A DNA stretch of 64,000 nt. It comes from Maricaulis sp963975345 (GTDB lineage: Bacteria; Pseudomonadota; Alphaproteobacteria; Caulobacterales; Maricaulaceae). Location of the stretch: the NCBI RefSeq assembly GCF_963975345.1, contig NZ_CAXBGE010000009.1:1-64000 (forward strand). Reading direction: 5' to 3'. The notes beneath the pieces are model-generated. The model saw only the letters and a list, made by a program, of their open reading frames with translations, did not search any database and was not told the origin of the DNA. Of this stretch, positions 43,846 through 52,323 are shown one piece after another. Within the stretch, counting starts at the first letter, position 1. The number at the start of each line of letters is the position of its first letter. The position numbers were made by a program, and so were the translations under genes.

Positions 43846-45075
43846 CTATACCCCCAGATCGCGGCGTTGACGGCGCAGGCGCCAATCGGGTTCGGCATAG
43901 ACATCCTCGAACATGGATTGCACCGGCGAAAGCGGCCCGTCATGCAGCGTGCCGTAGGTTTCGGCTTCCTTGTAGGAGGCGATCACGAGCTGATCGAGCT
44001 CCTTCTCCAGCGCCACATGACGCTCCTCATCCCACTCGCCCAGACCGATGAGGTGGTTCTTCAACCGTTCGACCGGATCGCCCAGCGGCCAAGCTGCAGC
44101 CTCGCCCTTGGGCCGGTAGCCGGAAGGATCATCGGAGGTGGAATGGGCGTCGGCGCGATAGGTATAGCTCTCGATCACCGTCGCACCGTGACCGGCACGG
44201 GCGCGCTCGGCGGCCCATTGGGTTGCCGCATAGACCGCAAGGAAATCATTGCCGTCAATCCGCAGCGAGGCGAGGCCGTAGCCAATGCCCTTCAGCGCGA
44301 AAGTCTCGCTGGCGCCAGCGGCCATGCCCTGAAAGGTCGAAATCGCCCACTGATTATTGACGATATTGAGAATGACGGGCGCCTTGTAGGTCGAGGCCAG
44401 CACCATGGCGCCGTGGAAATCACCCTCGGCGGTAGACCCATCGCCGATCCAGCTCGCCGTGATCCGGCTTTCGCCCTTGTACTGGCTGGCCATCGCATAG
44501 CCGACGGCTTGGGGAAATTGTGTCGTGAGATTGCCCGAGATCGAGAAGAAATTGCCTTCGGCCCAAGTGTAATGGACCGGCAATTGGCGGCCTTTGAGAT
44601 TGTCGCGGCTATTGGAGATGCAATGACACATCATCTCGACAATATCGCGGCCGCGGGCGAACAGAATGCCCTGCTGGCGATAGGACGGGAAGACCATATC
44701 GGTCTTGTCGAGCGCCATCGCTGCGGCGACGGCGACCGCCTCCTCGCCCATGGATTTCATGTAAAAGCTCATCTTGCCCTGACGCTGCAGCTTCTGCATC
44801 CGCTCGTCGTAAACACGGGTCAGCACCATGTGGCGCAGACCTTCGCGCAGGGTTTCAGGCTCCAGCTTGGGATCCCACTCGCCGACCGCTTGGTGATTAT
44901 GGTCGAGCACCCGCACCAGCCCGAGAGCCAGATCAAGGGTTTCGCTGCCTGCAATCGAAGGGTCGGGACGGCGTGCCGTGCCAGCCGGCGGGATCTCGAT
45001 ATGGGAGAAATCAGGCGTGTCGCCGGGGCGCACATGCGGTGCAGGGACATGAAATCGGGGTTTGGAGTGTGCCAT
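43846..45075 (-). CDS. bkdAA: Branched-chain 2-oxoacid dehydrogenase E1 alpha
   Basis: A 409-residue alpha subunit that binds ThDP through GDGSTAEGDFHGAMVLAS...NNQWAIST. FPSYRQQGILFARG and the conserved phosphorylation-loop-like YRADAHSTSDDPSGYR identify the branched-chain type, which is longer at the N-terminus than pyruvate E1 alpha. It is the first gene of the leftward E1a-E1b-E2 operon and is divergent from an Lrp-family regulator. Confidence 0.92.
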   Translation of the reverse strand: MAHSKPRFHVPAPHVRPGDTPDFSHIEIPPAGTARRPDPSIAGSETLDLALGLVRVLDHNHQAVGEWDPKLEPETLREGLRHMVLTRVYDERMQKLQRQGKMSFYMKSMGEEAVAVAAAMALDKTDMVFPSYRQQGILFARGRDIVEMMCHCISNSRDNLKGRQLPVHYTWAEGNFFSISGNLTTQFPQAVGYAMASQYKGESRITASWIGDGSTAEGDFHGAMVLASTYKAPVILNIVNNQWAISTFQGMAAGASETFALKGIGYGLASLRIDGNDFLAVYAATQWAAERARAGHGATVIESYTYRADAHSTSDDPSGYRPKGEAAAWPLGDPVERLKNHLIGLGEWDEERHVALEKELDQLVIASYKEAETYGTLHDGPLSPVQSMFEDVYAEPDWRLRRQRRDLGV

Positions 45076-45164
45076 GAGCTCTCGCTGAAAACATCGGCAA
45101 TACCTGCCAGGGAATACACGCGCACGACACGGCGTGTGCGAGGGCGTCTAACGCGGAAGCGCCC

Positions 45165-45252
45165 ACCTTGTCTACTACTGGAACAAGGTGCCATTTCCGG
45201 GTTTGTCTTCGCGGAAATGTAGACTAATTTCCCTCAAATACTGATTTTGAGG
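45165..45252. promoter_or_regulatory. Cluster of inverted repeats in the bkd/Lrp divergent region
   Basis: Three dyads lie in a row: ACCTTGT...ACAAGGT (45165-45189), GGAAAT...ATTTCC (45213-45232) and CCTCAAA...TTTGAGG (45232-45252). The last includes the Lrp gene's ribosome site GAGG. Lrp-type regulators bind multiple spaced dyads, so this is the likely operator region for both the bkd operon and the regulator itself. Confidence 0.5.
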
Positions 45253-45257
45253 AAAAA

Positions 45258-45737
45258 ATGATCGCGAACCTTGACCTGATTGATGTCCGTATTCTCGATG
45301 CGTTGCAGGAGGACGCCGGCCGCTCGGTGGCCGACATCGCCGAAATCGTCGGGCTGACCCCCTCCCCCTGCTGGCGCCGGATTCGCCGGCTCGAAACCGA
45401 AGGCATCATCAAGCGGCGCTCGGTCGAACTCGATCGCCGCGCGCTCGGTCTGATGTTTACCGCTTATCTCGAGGTGAAGATATCACCGGCACGCAAGGCC
45501 AATTACGTCAAGTTCGAAAAGGCGGTCCAAAGCTTCCCGGAAGTGACAGAGGCCTGCATGATGACCGGGCCCTATGATTATCTGGTCAAGGTCGTGATGG
45601 CGGATATCGACGCCTATAACGAGTTCATCTCCGAACGCATGATCCCGCTCGACATCGTCGGCGATTTCCGCACTTCGGTGCAGGTGCGCAATATCAAGGA
45701 CGGCAAAGGTCTGCCGCTCGGACATATCCAGGGCTGA
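45258..45737 (+). CDS. bkdR: Lrp/AsnC-family regulator, probable BkdR
   Basis: A 159-residue protein with the Lrp helix-turn-helix (DVRILDALQEDAGRSVADIAEIVGLTPSPCWRRIRRLE) and the RAM ligand-binding domain (AYLEVKISP, EVTEACMMTGPYDYLVKVVMADIDAYNEF). It is divergent from the branched-chain dehydrogenase operon, the arrangement known for BkdR, which senses branched-chain amino acids and activates bkd genes. The symbol rests on context. GAGG at 45249 serves the ATG at 45258. Confidence 0.82.
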   Translation: MIANLDLIDVRILDALQEDAGRSVADIAEIVGLTPSPCWRRIRRLETEGIIKRRSVELDRRALGLMFTAYLEVKISPARKANYVKFEKAVQSFPEVTEACMMTGPYDYLVKVVMADIDAYNEFISERMIPLDIVGDFRTSVQVRNIKDGKGLPLGHIQG

Positions 45738-45760
45738 GCCGGGCGCAGGGTCGCGAGCCG

Positions 45761-46195
45761 CTAACGCAGGCGCTGCATGCCCGGTCCGAAATTTTCGCTC
45801 GGACGGGCTTCAAAACCGAGGTCAGCATAAAAGCGCTCACGCCCCTTCGCGCACATCAGCATGATGTCGGCCTGCGGATAGTCGCGGGCGAGCCGCGCCA
45901 GAAAATGCTGCATCAACCGGTGGCCGAGGCCCTTGCCGCGAAGTTCCGGGGCGATAATCGCGTCCTGGATATAGAGATTGATCGGATCACCGACCGCGCG
46001 CACGAAGCCGACAACGCGGCGGTCGGCATCCACAGCCGTCGTCGCCGCCAGCGACGCGGCGAGAACCGGTCGGGCCAGCTGCGGCGAAATCTCGCCCCAG
46101 CCGCACGCGGCCCGCATCCGGATAAAATCGGCTACCGGCGGCGGACGGTCCTCAAACAGGAAACCGTCCACCACCAGTTCGTTTTCGTCAGACAA
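45761..46195 (-). CDS. GNAT-family N-acetyltransferase
   Basis: A 144-residue acetyltransferase with the acetyl-CoA loop APELRGKGLGHRLM (motif A) at about residues 82-95, preceded by the strand VVGFVRAVGDPINLYIQDAII and followed by ERFYADLGFEARP (motif B). The acceptor is unknown. It starts 2 bases after the thiolase stop and so is probably co-transcribed with it. Confidence 0.82.
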   Translation of the reverse strand: MSDENELVVDGFLFEDRPPPVADFIRMRAACGWGEISPQLARPVLAASLAATTAVDADRRVVGFVRAVGDPINLYIQDAIIAPELRGKGLGHRLMQHFLARLARDYPQADIMLMCAKGRERFYADLGFEARPSENFGPGMQRLR

Positions 46196-46197
46196 AG

Positions 46198-47385
46198 CTA
46201 GAGACGCTCGATCGCGACAGCGGTGGCTTCGCCGCCACCGATGCAGAGCGAAGCGACGCCCTTGGTCTTGCCGTGCTTTTCGAGCGCCGCAATCAGGGTG
46301 ACCATCACGCGGGCACCGGAGGCACCGATCGGGTGACCCAGGGCACAGGCACCGCCATTGACGTTGACCTTGTCATGGCTGAGGCCGAGCTCTTTCATCG
46401 CGATCATCGGGACGACGGCGAAAGCCTCGTTGATTTCCCACAGATCGACCTCGTCAATCGTCCAGCCAGCACGCTCGACAACCTTGCGCATCGCAGGCAC
46501 CGGAGCAGTGGTGAAGTAGGCCGGATCATGGGCATGGGCGGCCGTGGCAACGATGCGGGCGAGCGGCTTGAGGCCGCGGCGTTCCGCTTCCGACTGGCGC
46601 ATCAGCACCAGCGCCGCTGCGCCGTCTGAAATGCCCGAGGCATTTGCGGCCGTGACGGTGCCGTCCTTGCCGAAGGCCGGACGCAGCGACGGGATCTTCT
46701 CCGGCATTGCCTTGCGTGGCAGCTCATCGGTGTCGACCACGACATCGCCCTTGCGGGTCGCCATCGTCACCGGGGTGATCTCGCGCTTGAAATCGCCATT
46801 CTTGGTCGCGCGCTGGGCGCGGGCCAGGGTTTCCAGCGCATAGGCATCCTGTTGCTCGCGCGTGAACTGGTGTTCTTGCGCGATCATGTCAGCATAGACA
46901 CCCATCGGCTTTTTCTCATAGGCGTCTTCGAGGCCGTCCTGGGCCATATGGTCCTTGAGCACGTCATGGCCATATTTCATGCCGCCGCGATGGGTTGGCA
47001 GCATGTGCGGTGCATTGCTCATAGATTCCATGCCGCCAGCGACAATGATGTCGGCATCACCGGACATGATCGCAGCGCGACCCATGATCGCGGCCTGCAT
47101 GCCCGAGCCGCACATCTTGTTGAGCGTGGTGGCCTCAACCGATTTGGGCAGACCGGCTTTAATGCCAGCCTGGCGCGCCGGAGCCTGGCCCTGGCCAGCC
47201 TGGAGGACATTGCCCATCAGGACCTGATCAACATCTTCGCCGGCAACGCCAGCTTCTTCCATCGCGGCCTTGATCGCGATGGCACCGAGTTCATTGGCCG
47301 ACAGCGTCGTCAATTCGCCGAGCAGGCCACCCATCGGGGTGCGCGCCATACCGACAATGACGATTGGATCATCAACTGCACTCAT
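46198..47385 (-). CDS. Acetyl-CoA acetyltransferase (thiolase)
   Basis: A 395-residue thiolase. The acyl-accepting Cys92 is in LNKMCGSGMQA, NGGACALGHPIGASGAR carries the active-site His, and ASLCIGGGEATAVAIERL is the C-terminal motif with the usual second catalytic Cys. The biosynthetic-type length suggests acetoacetyl-CoA formation or cleavage. Close to the bkd operon it could serve in breakdown of leucine or isoleucine carbon, as inference. ATG 47385 gives the family start (MSAVDDPIVIVGMARTPMG). Confidence 0.92.
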   Translation of the reverse strand: MSAVDDPIVIVGMARTPMGGLLGELTTLSANELGAIAIKAAMEEAGVAGEDVDQVLMGNVLQAGQGQAPARQAGIKAGLPKSVEATTLNKMCGSGMQAAIMGRAAIMSGDADIIVAGGMESMSNAPHMLPTHRGGMKYGHDVLKDHMAQDGLEDAYEKKPMGVYADMIAQEHQFTREQQDAYALETLARAQRATKNGDFKREITPVTMATRKGDVVVDTDELPRKAMPEKIPSLRPAFGKDGTVTAANASGISDGAAALVLMRQSEAERRGLKPLARIVATAAHAHDPAYFTTAPVPAMRKVVERAGWTIDEVDLWEINEAFAVVPMIAMKELGLSHDKVNVNGGACALGHPIGASGARVMVTLIAALEKHGKTKGVASLCIGGGEATAVAIERL

Positions 47386-47429
47386 CTGAAGTCTCCTCAG
47401 GGGCGGGATCATGTGTAATTCTGGCGCGC

Positions 47430-47933
47430 ATGATGAAAACATGCGGCACCGCGTCAAGTCTTTTCGCAGATGCAACATCGGCATTGCGGAGGTGGCCTGA
47501 CCAGCGAGCCTGGCTGGAAGCCTTGTCCCTGCTCGCTGTTTTGACGGTTTTGGCGCTCCTCATTGGCTCCGTAGCGCATCTATTCACATTTGCACCGGTG
47601 ACGAACTGGCCCGGATTGATCGTCATCGCCCTCATCGCGATCCTCAGTCCGGCACTGGCCGAGGAGATGGTGTTCCGGGTGCTGCTGGCGGGAGGTCGCG
47701 GCCGCTGGCGCGCCGGTGCGGCGCTGACCCTGTTCGTGCTCTGGCACCCGGCCCAGCTCTGGCTCGGCTTGCCCAGGGCGCAGCCGATTTTCGCCGAGCC
47801 CGCCTTCCTCGCCATCACCGCTGCCCTTGGCTTGGCGTGCACGATCAGCTGGCGCCGCTCCGGCTCGATCTGGCCGGCGGTGGCGATGCATTGGGCTGTG
47901 GTGGTGCTGTGGAAAGGGGTGGCGGGGGGCTAG
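47430..47933 (+). CDS. CPBP-family intramembrane metalloprotease
   Basis: A 167-residue membrane protein with about four hydrophobic segments. The CPBP (Abi/CAAX-protease-like) motif 1 is LAEEMVFR (Glu78, Glu79, Arg83), motif 2 is FVLWHPAQLW and motif 3 is AVAMHWAVV. Family members process membrane proteins or confer bacteriocin immunity; the target here is unknown. It is divergent from the thiolase (44 bases) and its stop overlaps the ParE stop by 4 bases. ATG 47433 is an equal start. Confidence 0.75.
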   Translation: MMKTCGTASSLFADATSALRRWPDQRAWLEALSLLAVLTVLALLIGSVAHLFTFAPVTNWPGLIVIALIAILSPALAEEMVFRVLLAGGRGRWRAGAALTLFVLWHPAQLWLGLPRAQPIFAEPAFLAITAALGLACTISWRRSGSIWPAVAMHWAVVVLWKGVAGG

Positions 47934-48241
47934 GTGTCGCCCTCATCGAAGAGATGCGCGAGTGCGCGATGGCCCTCGACGAAGCGCAGCGCCAGAAGCT
48001 CCTCGTTCTGATACTGCGTGATGATCAGATAATTGCCCCCTACGCTACTGCGGATGCCCGGCCCCAGCTCTTTGCGGAGACGTCCGAGTTCAAAAGGCGA
48101 CGTCGCCATCGACCGAGTCCGCGCCACGAGCTTTTCGACAAAGCTCTGCGCAATAGCAATGCTGCCCGTCTCATTGTGGATGTAGCCGGCAATGTGATCG
48201 AGATCGTCCAGCGCCGGGCCTGTCAGCACCAAGCGGAACAC
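47930..48241 (-). CDS. parE: ParE/RelE-superfamily toxin
   Basis: A 103-residue toxin of a type II system. The ParE fold shows as LTGPALDDLDHIAGYIH (helical hairpin), FVEKLVARTRSMATSPFELGRL and the core strands GNYLIITQYQNEELLALRFVEGHRA. ParE toxins act on DNA gyrase; whether this one does is inference. It lies 1 base after the antitoxin gene, in the standard antitoxin-first order. Confidence 0.88.
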   Translation of the reverse strand: MFRLVLTGPALDDLDHIAGYIHNETGSIAIAQSFVEKLVARTRSMATSPFELGRLRKELGPGIRSSVGGNYLIITQYQNEELLALRFVEGHRALAHLFDEGDT

Positions 48242-48242
48242 C

Positions 48243-48488
48243 TCACTGCGCCCCGGACTTCAGCTGCTCAAAGGTCGCCGCGAGGTGAGCTTCTGCTTCC
48301 TCGATTGTATAGCGGCGCTCATCATTGATCGCCGCTTGCAGGGAGGCCCGCAGCTCCGCCAGCCTGGCCTCGCGCTCCTCGACCAGGCGCAGGCCCTCGC
48401 GCACGACCTCGCTCTGGGATGTGTAGCGCCCCTGCTTGACCTGGTCTTCGACGAACAGCTCCCAGCGCTTTCCGATTGAAACATTCAT
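48243..48488 (-). CDS. parD: ParD-family antitoxin
   Basis: An 81-residue antitoxin: MNVSIGKRWELFVEDQV, GRYTSQSEVVREGLRLVEERE (ribbon-helix-helix DNA-binding part), then a helical toxin-binding tail ending EAEAHLAATFEQLKSGAQ. ATG 48488 has GGAGGT 4 bases upstream. The AT-rich region before it (48500-48540) probably holds the self-repressed promoter. Confidence 0.88.
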   Translation of the reverse strand: MNVSIGKRWELFVEDQVKQGRYTSQSEVVREGLRLVEEREARLAELRASLQAAINDERRYTIEEAEAHLAATFEQLKSGAQ

Positions 48489-48683
48489 AGGCACCTCCGA
48501 TCACAGGCATTATTACACGAAATAACACAAATTGCGCCATTTTCGTTATCCGCAAATCGACCGGATATCTGACTGTCGAGGATCTCGCCGACTCATAAGC
48601 GCTTCGAACCTCTCGAGAATCTTGTGGTGGCATTTGGGTGTATTAGTTGCTATGGTTGCATTGAAGTGTGATGAGGATGGGGC

Positions 48684-49352
48684 ATGCTCGACATCAGCGA
48701 ACTCATTGCCGCCGTTCAGGAAGCGGTCAGCGAAGCTGCGGAGCAGGTTCACCAGAAGAATCTCGAACTGCTCGACAATTATTTTGAGCCCTCTGATATC
48801 GATCCCAACGACCGGGATTTGAATCGGGAAAAGCACGCCGCACACCACGACGAACCTGACCGGCGCCAGCCCCGCTTTCCGCTCGCATCATTCGCGCAGT
48901 CCCTGCGCCGCGCGCCGCCGGCAGAGAGCGTCGCTGCCGCAGCAGCAGCAGCAGCAAGCGGAATACCACCGGGTCGAGAACCTCCAGGCAACGACCGCAA
49001 ACGCGACGACGATAACCCGAGAGGGCCCATCCAACCGAAGATGGTCGTCGTCCGCTACCCGATCGCGACGGAGAACGGGCCGACGACGCATGATGTCTGG
49101 GTCCCCCTGATCTCCCTACTGCCGCAATCCCAGCTCGAACTGAAAGAATTGCGGCTCACCCTCAAGGTGGAACCCACCGAGGGCGGAAAGGGGTTGCGTC
49201 TCGCATTTCCCGGACGCCGAACCTGGTTTTCGCCTGCCCGTGATGACTACGGACAGGTGGAAATCGTCATCGAGGGCACGCAAACGCCCGTCGGGCGAAC
49301 CGAGCTCATTGAAGGCTACAACAAAGTATTGAGAGCGCAGATACCCGGCTAA
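48684..49352 (+). CDS. DUF2589-related protein A with proline-rich linker
   Basis: A 222-residue protein of unknown function. Residues 1-34 form an amphipathic helix (MLDISELIAAVQEAVSEAAE). Residues 35-118 are a charged, Pro- and Ala-rich linker, including a run of eight Ala coded by repeated GCA. Residues 119-222 are a beta domain with VWVPLISLLPQSQLELKELR. The PLIS motif at 141-144 matches PLIS at 112-115 of the next protein, so the two share a fold. There is no signal peptide. AGGATGGGG serves ATG 48684. It lies 25 bases before its partner. Confidence 0.6.
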   Translation: MLDISELIAAVQEAVSEAAEQVHQKNLELLDNYFEPSDIDPNDRDLNREKHAAHHDEPDRRQPRFPLASFAQSLRRAPPAESVAAAAAAAASGIPPGREPPGNDRKRDDDNPRGPIQPKMVVVRYPIATENGPTTHDVWVPLISLLPQSQLELKELRLTLKVEPTEGGKGLRLAFPGRRTWFSPARDDYGQVEIVIEGTQTPVGRTELIEGYNKVLRAQIPG

Positions 49353-49377
49353 ATTCAAACCCTAGGGGAGACGCATC

Positions 49378-50070
49378 ATGGCATCCGAAGACCTAATTTC
49401 AATGGCCCAAGCCTTTTCAGGCCTGCCAATGGATCAACTTATCGGCGTTCCATTGATCGAAGCGTGCCGCGCCAACAACCGCATGGCACTCGCACAAACC
49501 AAATACATTCTGGACACCGGTTTCCAGCAAACGACAGACTCCAAGACGAAGGCTGTCGTGTACACGCCTATCGAAATCACCCTCGACCTCAAACGGCCGA
49601 TTATCACCGACGTCCCTTTACTCGACAGCAATGACGATCCGGTATTGGACGTCGACAAAAATCCCATCATGACCAAGGATGTCAGCACCGCCGAGACCAC
49701 GGTCGTGCTACCGCTCATTTCCGCCATCCCCGTCGCCCTGATTGGGGTCGACTTCGTCAGGATCAGTTTCGACATGGAGGTCAAATCCTCCTATGCGCGC
49801 GAGACAACCGAGACGGAGAAGACGGACTATTCCGCTGCAGCTTCTCTGGAAGCCAAGTTCGGCTTCGGCGGGTTCTCAGCGAAAATCACCGGTAGCGTGT
49901 CCTACCACTCGGAAAAATCTTCCGAGAACAAGGAGCAATTCTCAAAGAGCAATAGCGCCCGGTACAATGTCGAGGTTACCGCGAAGCAGCAGGCGCTGCC
50001 GCAGGGCCTCGCCGTTATTCTCGAAGCCTTTGCCAGGAATGTTGGCCCCTATGAGGCAAAGTCCGCCTAG
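49378..50070 (+). CDS. DUF2589-family protein B
   Basis: A 230-residue protein that fits the DUF2589 pattern: an N-terminal helical part (LIGVPLIEACRANNRMALAQTKYI), strands IEITLDLKRPI, the motif VVLPLISAIPVALIGVDFVRI and FDMEVKSS, then a Gly/Ser-rich stretch (about 160-195). The end is NVEVTAKQQALPQGLAVILEA. The family's biological role is not established to my knowledge. No signal peptide is seen. AGGGGAG precedes ATG 49378. It forms a two-gene unit with protein A, next to a toxin-antitoxin pair and converging on mnmA. Confidence 0.7.
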   Translation: MASEDLISMAQAFSGLPMDQLIGVPLIEACRANNRMALAQTKYILDTGFQQTTDSKTKAVVYTPIEITLDLKRPIITDVPLLDSNDDPVLDVDKNPIMTKDVSTAETTVVLPLISAIPVALIGVDFVRISFDMEVKSSYARETTETEKTDYSAAASLEAKFGFGGFSAKITGSVSYHSEKSSENKEQFSKSNSARYNVEVTAKQQALPQGLAVILEAFARNVGPYEAKSA

Positions 50071-50094
50071 CGATCTAGACCTCGGCCAAAGGCA

Positions 50095-50110
50095 GCGATC
50101 AGCTGATCGC
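50095..50110. repeat. Perfect 16-base palindrome between DUF2589 B and mnmA
   Basis: GCGATCAG/CTGATCGC is a perfect dyad with no loop. It sits in the 40-base gap between the two converging genes, directly next to the mnmA stop. It may help end transcription from either side, but no U tract follows. Confidence 0.4.
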
Positions 50111-51340
50111 CTACCCGATCAGCCGATACCCGCTCGCCGCCGCCGCAGTCGCGCTCGTCTTGGCGATCCAGCCGCCGCCTAAAACCCGGCCATCATCTTC
50201 GGCCGAATAGAAGACACACGCCTGGCCTGGCGCCACACCCTCTTCGCCGCCGGGCAGGACGACAGCGATTTCATCGCCGTCGACCGAGAACGCCGCATCC
50301 ACCGGCGGCCGCGTCGAGCGGACTTTGACTCGCACGGGGACGCCGTCTGCCAGGGCTTCATCGCCGAGCCAGTTGATGTCTTTCAGCGTGATGCGGTCGA
50401 CGGCGAGGGCCTCGCGCGGGCCGACCACGACCTGGGCCGTGGCAGCATCGAGCTTGACGACATAGAGCGGATCGCCGATCGCGATCTTGAGGCCGCGGCG
50501 CTGGCCGACCGTGTAGTGGATCACACCTTCATGGCTGCCCAAAACGGTGCCGTCGACATGCACGATCTCGCCGGGGCGCGAGACGCCGGGGCGAACTTTC
50601 TCGACGATGTCGACATAGCGGCCCTGGGGCACGAAGCAGATATCCTGGCTGTCCGGCTTGTCGGCGACGATCAGATCGAAGGCTTCGGCGAGCCGGCGCG
50701 TCTGATCCTTGTCGAGATGGCCGAGCGGGAAGCGCAGGAAATCGAGCTGTTCATGCGTGGTCGCGAACAGGAAGTAGGACTGGTCCTTGCCGGCATCGTG
50801 AGCCCGGCGCAACTGGGCGCCATTCGGCCCGTCAACGCGCTGGATATAATGCCCCGTTGCCATGCAGACAGCGCCAAGCTCGCGCGCGGTGGTCAGCAGA
50901 TCAGCGAATTTGACGGTCTGATTGCAGCGCACGCAGGGGATCGGGGTGAAGCCGGCCAGATAGGTGTCGGCAAACTCCTCGATCACCGCTTCGCGGAACC
51001 GGCTTTCGTAGTTGAGGACGTAATGGGGAAAGCCACATTCTTCGGCGACGCGCTTGGCATCGTAGATATCCTGGCCGGCGCAGCAGGCGCCCTTCTTCTT
51101 GATCGCAGCGCCATGATCATAGAGCTGCAGCGTCACGCCGACGACATCATAGCCGGCGCGGTGCAGCACGGCCGCCGTCACCGAGCTGTCCACCCCGCCC
51201 GACATCGCGACGACGACACGATGATCGCCCGGTTTGCCGCCCAGACCGAGCGGATCGCCGGCGAGGCCAAGTTCGGAAAGAAGGTCGTCGGCACGCGCCA
51301 CGGCGCGGCCAGAATCCGTACGCGGATCTGTGGTCGTCAT
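50111..51340 (-). CDS. mnmA: tRNA-specific 2-thiouridylase MnmA
   Basis: A 409-residue enzyme that puts sulfur on U34 of Glu, Gln and Lys tRNAs. The ATP-binding PP-loop is VVVAMSGGVDSSVTAAVL; the two catalytic cysteines are in PIPCVRCNQTVKF and DSQDICFVPQG; the C-terminal beta domain begins near GDPLYVVKLD. ATG 51340 has GGAGG upstream and avoids a non-family extension to 51373. Its neighbours are flgL upstream on the same strand (54-base gap) and the converging DUF2589 pair. Confidence 0.95.
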   Translation of the reverse strand: MTTTDPRTDSGRAVARADDLLSELGLAGDPLGLGGKPGDHRVVVAMSGGVDSSVTAAVLHRAGYDVVGVTLQLYDHGAAIKKKGACCAGQDIYDAKRVAEECGFPHYVLNYESRFREAVIEEFADTYLAGFTPIPCVRCNQTVKFADLLTTARELGAVCMATGHYIQRVDGPNGAQLRRAHDAGKDQSYFLFATTHEQLDFLRFPLGHLDKDQTRRLAEAFDLIVADKPDSQDICFVPQGRYVDIVEKVRPGVSRPGEIVHVDGTVLGSHEGVIHYTVGQRRGLKIAIGDPLYVVKLDAATAQVVVGPREALAVDRITLKDINWLGDEALADGVPVRVKVRSTRPPVDAAFSVDGDEIAVVLPGGEEGVAPGQACVFYSAEDDGRVLGGGWIAKTSATAAAASGYRLIG

Positions 51341-51394
51341 ATGCGCCTCCAGCGGGGTCAAGGCCCGCAGCAAACGGTTGATGTTGGGCGAGGC

Positions 51395-52309
51395 TTACCT
51401 CAAAAAATTGAGAAGCGAAACCTGTGTCAACGAAGCGAAGGTTTTCGCCGAGACGTCGAGCACATTTTGCGCCGTCTGGAATTTGGTCGCGGCCTCGGCC
51501 ATATCGACATCCTCGATATCGCTAATCATGCCGGTGAGGAAGTCCTGGCGGTCCTTCTGGCTCTGCTGCGAACTCTCGATCTGCGACTGCATGACTCCAT
51601 TCATGCCGACCACCGAGATGATCCCATCCTGTGCCGCGACGATATTCGTCAATTCACCGACGACAAAGGCCTGCTGGATATCGGTCATGGGATCGACAAA
51701 GGGGCCATTGGGCCCGGCCTCGAACTCGGCGATGCGCTTGAACGAAGCCATAATGTCAGTCGCGATGCCACTGGCCAGCCGTCCGACCGTGACCGTGGTG
51801 TTCTGGTCGACCTGAACCGTCGGTTCGAGATCATTATTCTGGAAGGCGTCAGCAACAGCTGGCAAGGCCGCCAGGTCAGCCAGTGTGCTGATCGTCATCG
51901 GCTTGGTGTCATCGCGCGTGCCGCCGAACATATAGGAGCCGAGATGCTGGCTGTTCAGCGCGTTGACGGCGCTATAAAAGGCATCGGATATCTCCTGCAT
52001 GACGAAATTGCCGTCCTGGGAGGTCATCGCCGAACGCAGATCGCCGACCGAGCTTGAGAGGCGTTCAAGCGCGACATTTTGCGCATTGAGCCGGATACCC
52101 GAGCGTATCGCCGCTTCTTCAAAGGCCTTCGACTGTGACAGGGCGCCGCGGCTGGCGGCGATGGTCTCAGCCTGGTAGCCAACCCCTTTGAGGTCGGCCC
52201 CCTTCTTGCCGGTGCTCAACTCCTGTTGGGCCTGGAACAGGGATTGCTGCGCGCGCATCAGGTCCAGCAGGGCCGATTGCGATGCGCCAAAGGTCGATAT
52301 CCGCGTCAT
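51395..52309 (-). CDS. flgL: Flagellar hook-associated protein 3
   Basis: A 304-residue flagellin-related junction protein that joins hook and filament. The N-terminal MTRISTFGASQSALLDLMRAQQSLFQAQQELSTGKKG and C-terminal FQTAQNVLDVSAKTFASLTQVSLLNFLR are the paired D0/D1 helices of the family. It is second in the flgK-flgL unit, 14 bases after flgK. Confidence 0.92.
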   Translation of the reverse strand: MTRISTFGASQSALLDLMRAQQSLFQAQQELSTGKKGADLKGVGYQAETIAASRGALSQSKAFEEAAIRSGIRLNAQNVALERLSSSVGDLRSAMTSQDGNFVMQEISDAFYSAVNALNSQHLGSYMFGGTRDDTKPMTISTLADLAALPAVADAFQNNDLEPTVQVDQNTTVTVGRLASGIATDIMASFKRIAEFEAGPNGPFVDPMTDIQQAFVVGELTNIVAAQDGIISVVGMNGVMQSQIESSQQSQKDRQDFLTGMISDIEDVDMAEAATKFQTAQNVLDVSAKTFASLTQVSLLNFLR

Positions 52310-52323
52310 GTTTCAATCGCTTC

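Noticed and set aside
42895..45222. 775-codon plus-strand frame opposite the bkd operon
   Set aside because: It spans the reverse of two conserved genes and reads as repetitive Gly/Arg/His sequence without any family pattern.
50516..52057. 513-codon plus-strand frame opposite mnmA and flgL
   Set aside because: Crosses two real genes and their spacer on the other strand; no domain.
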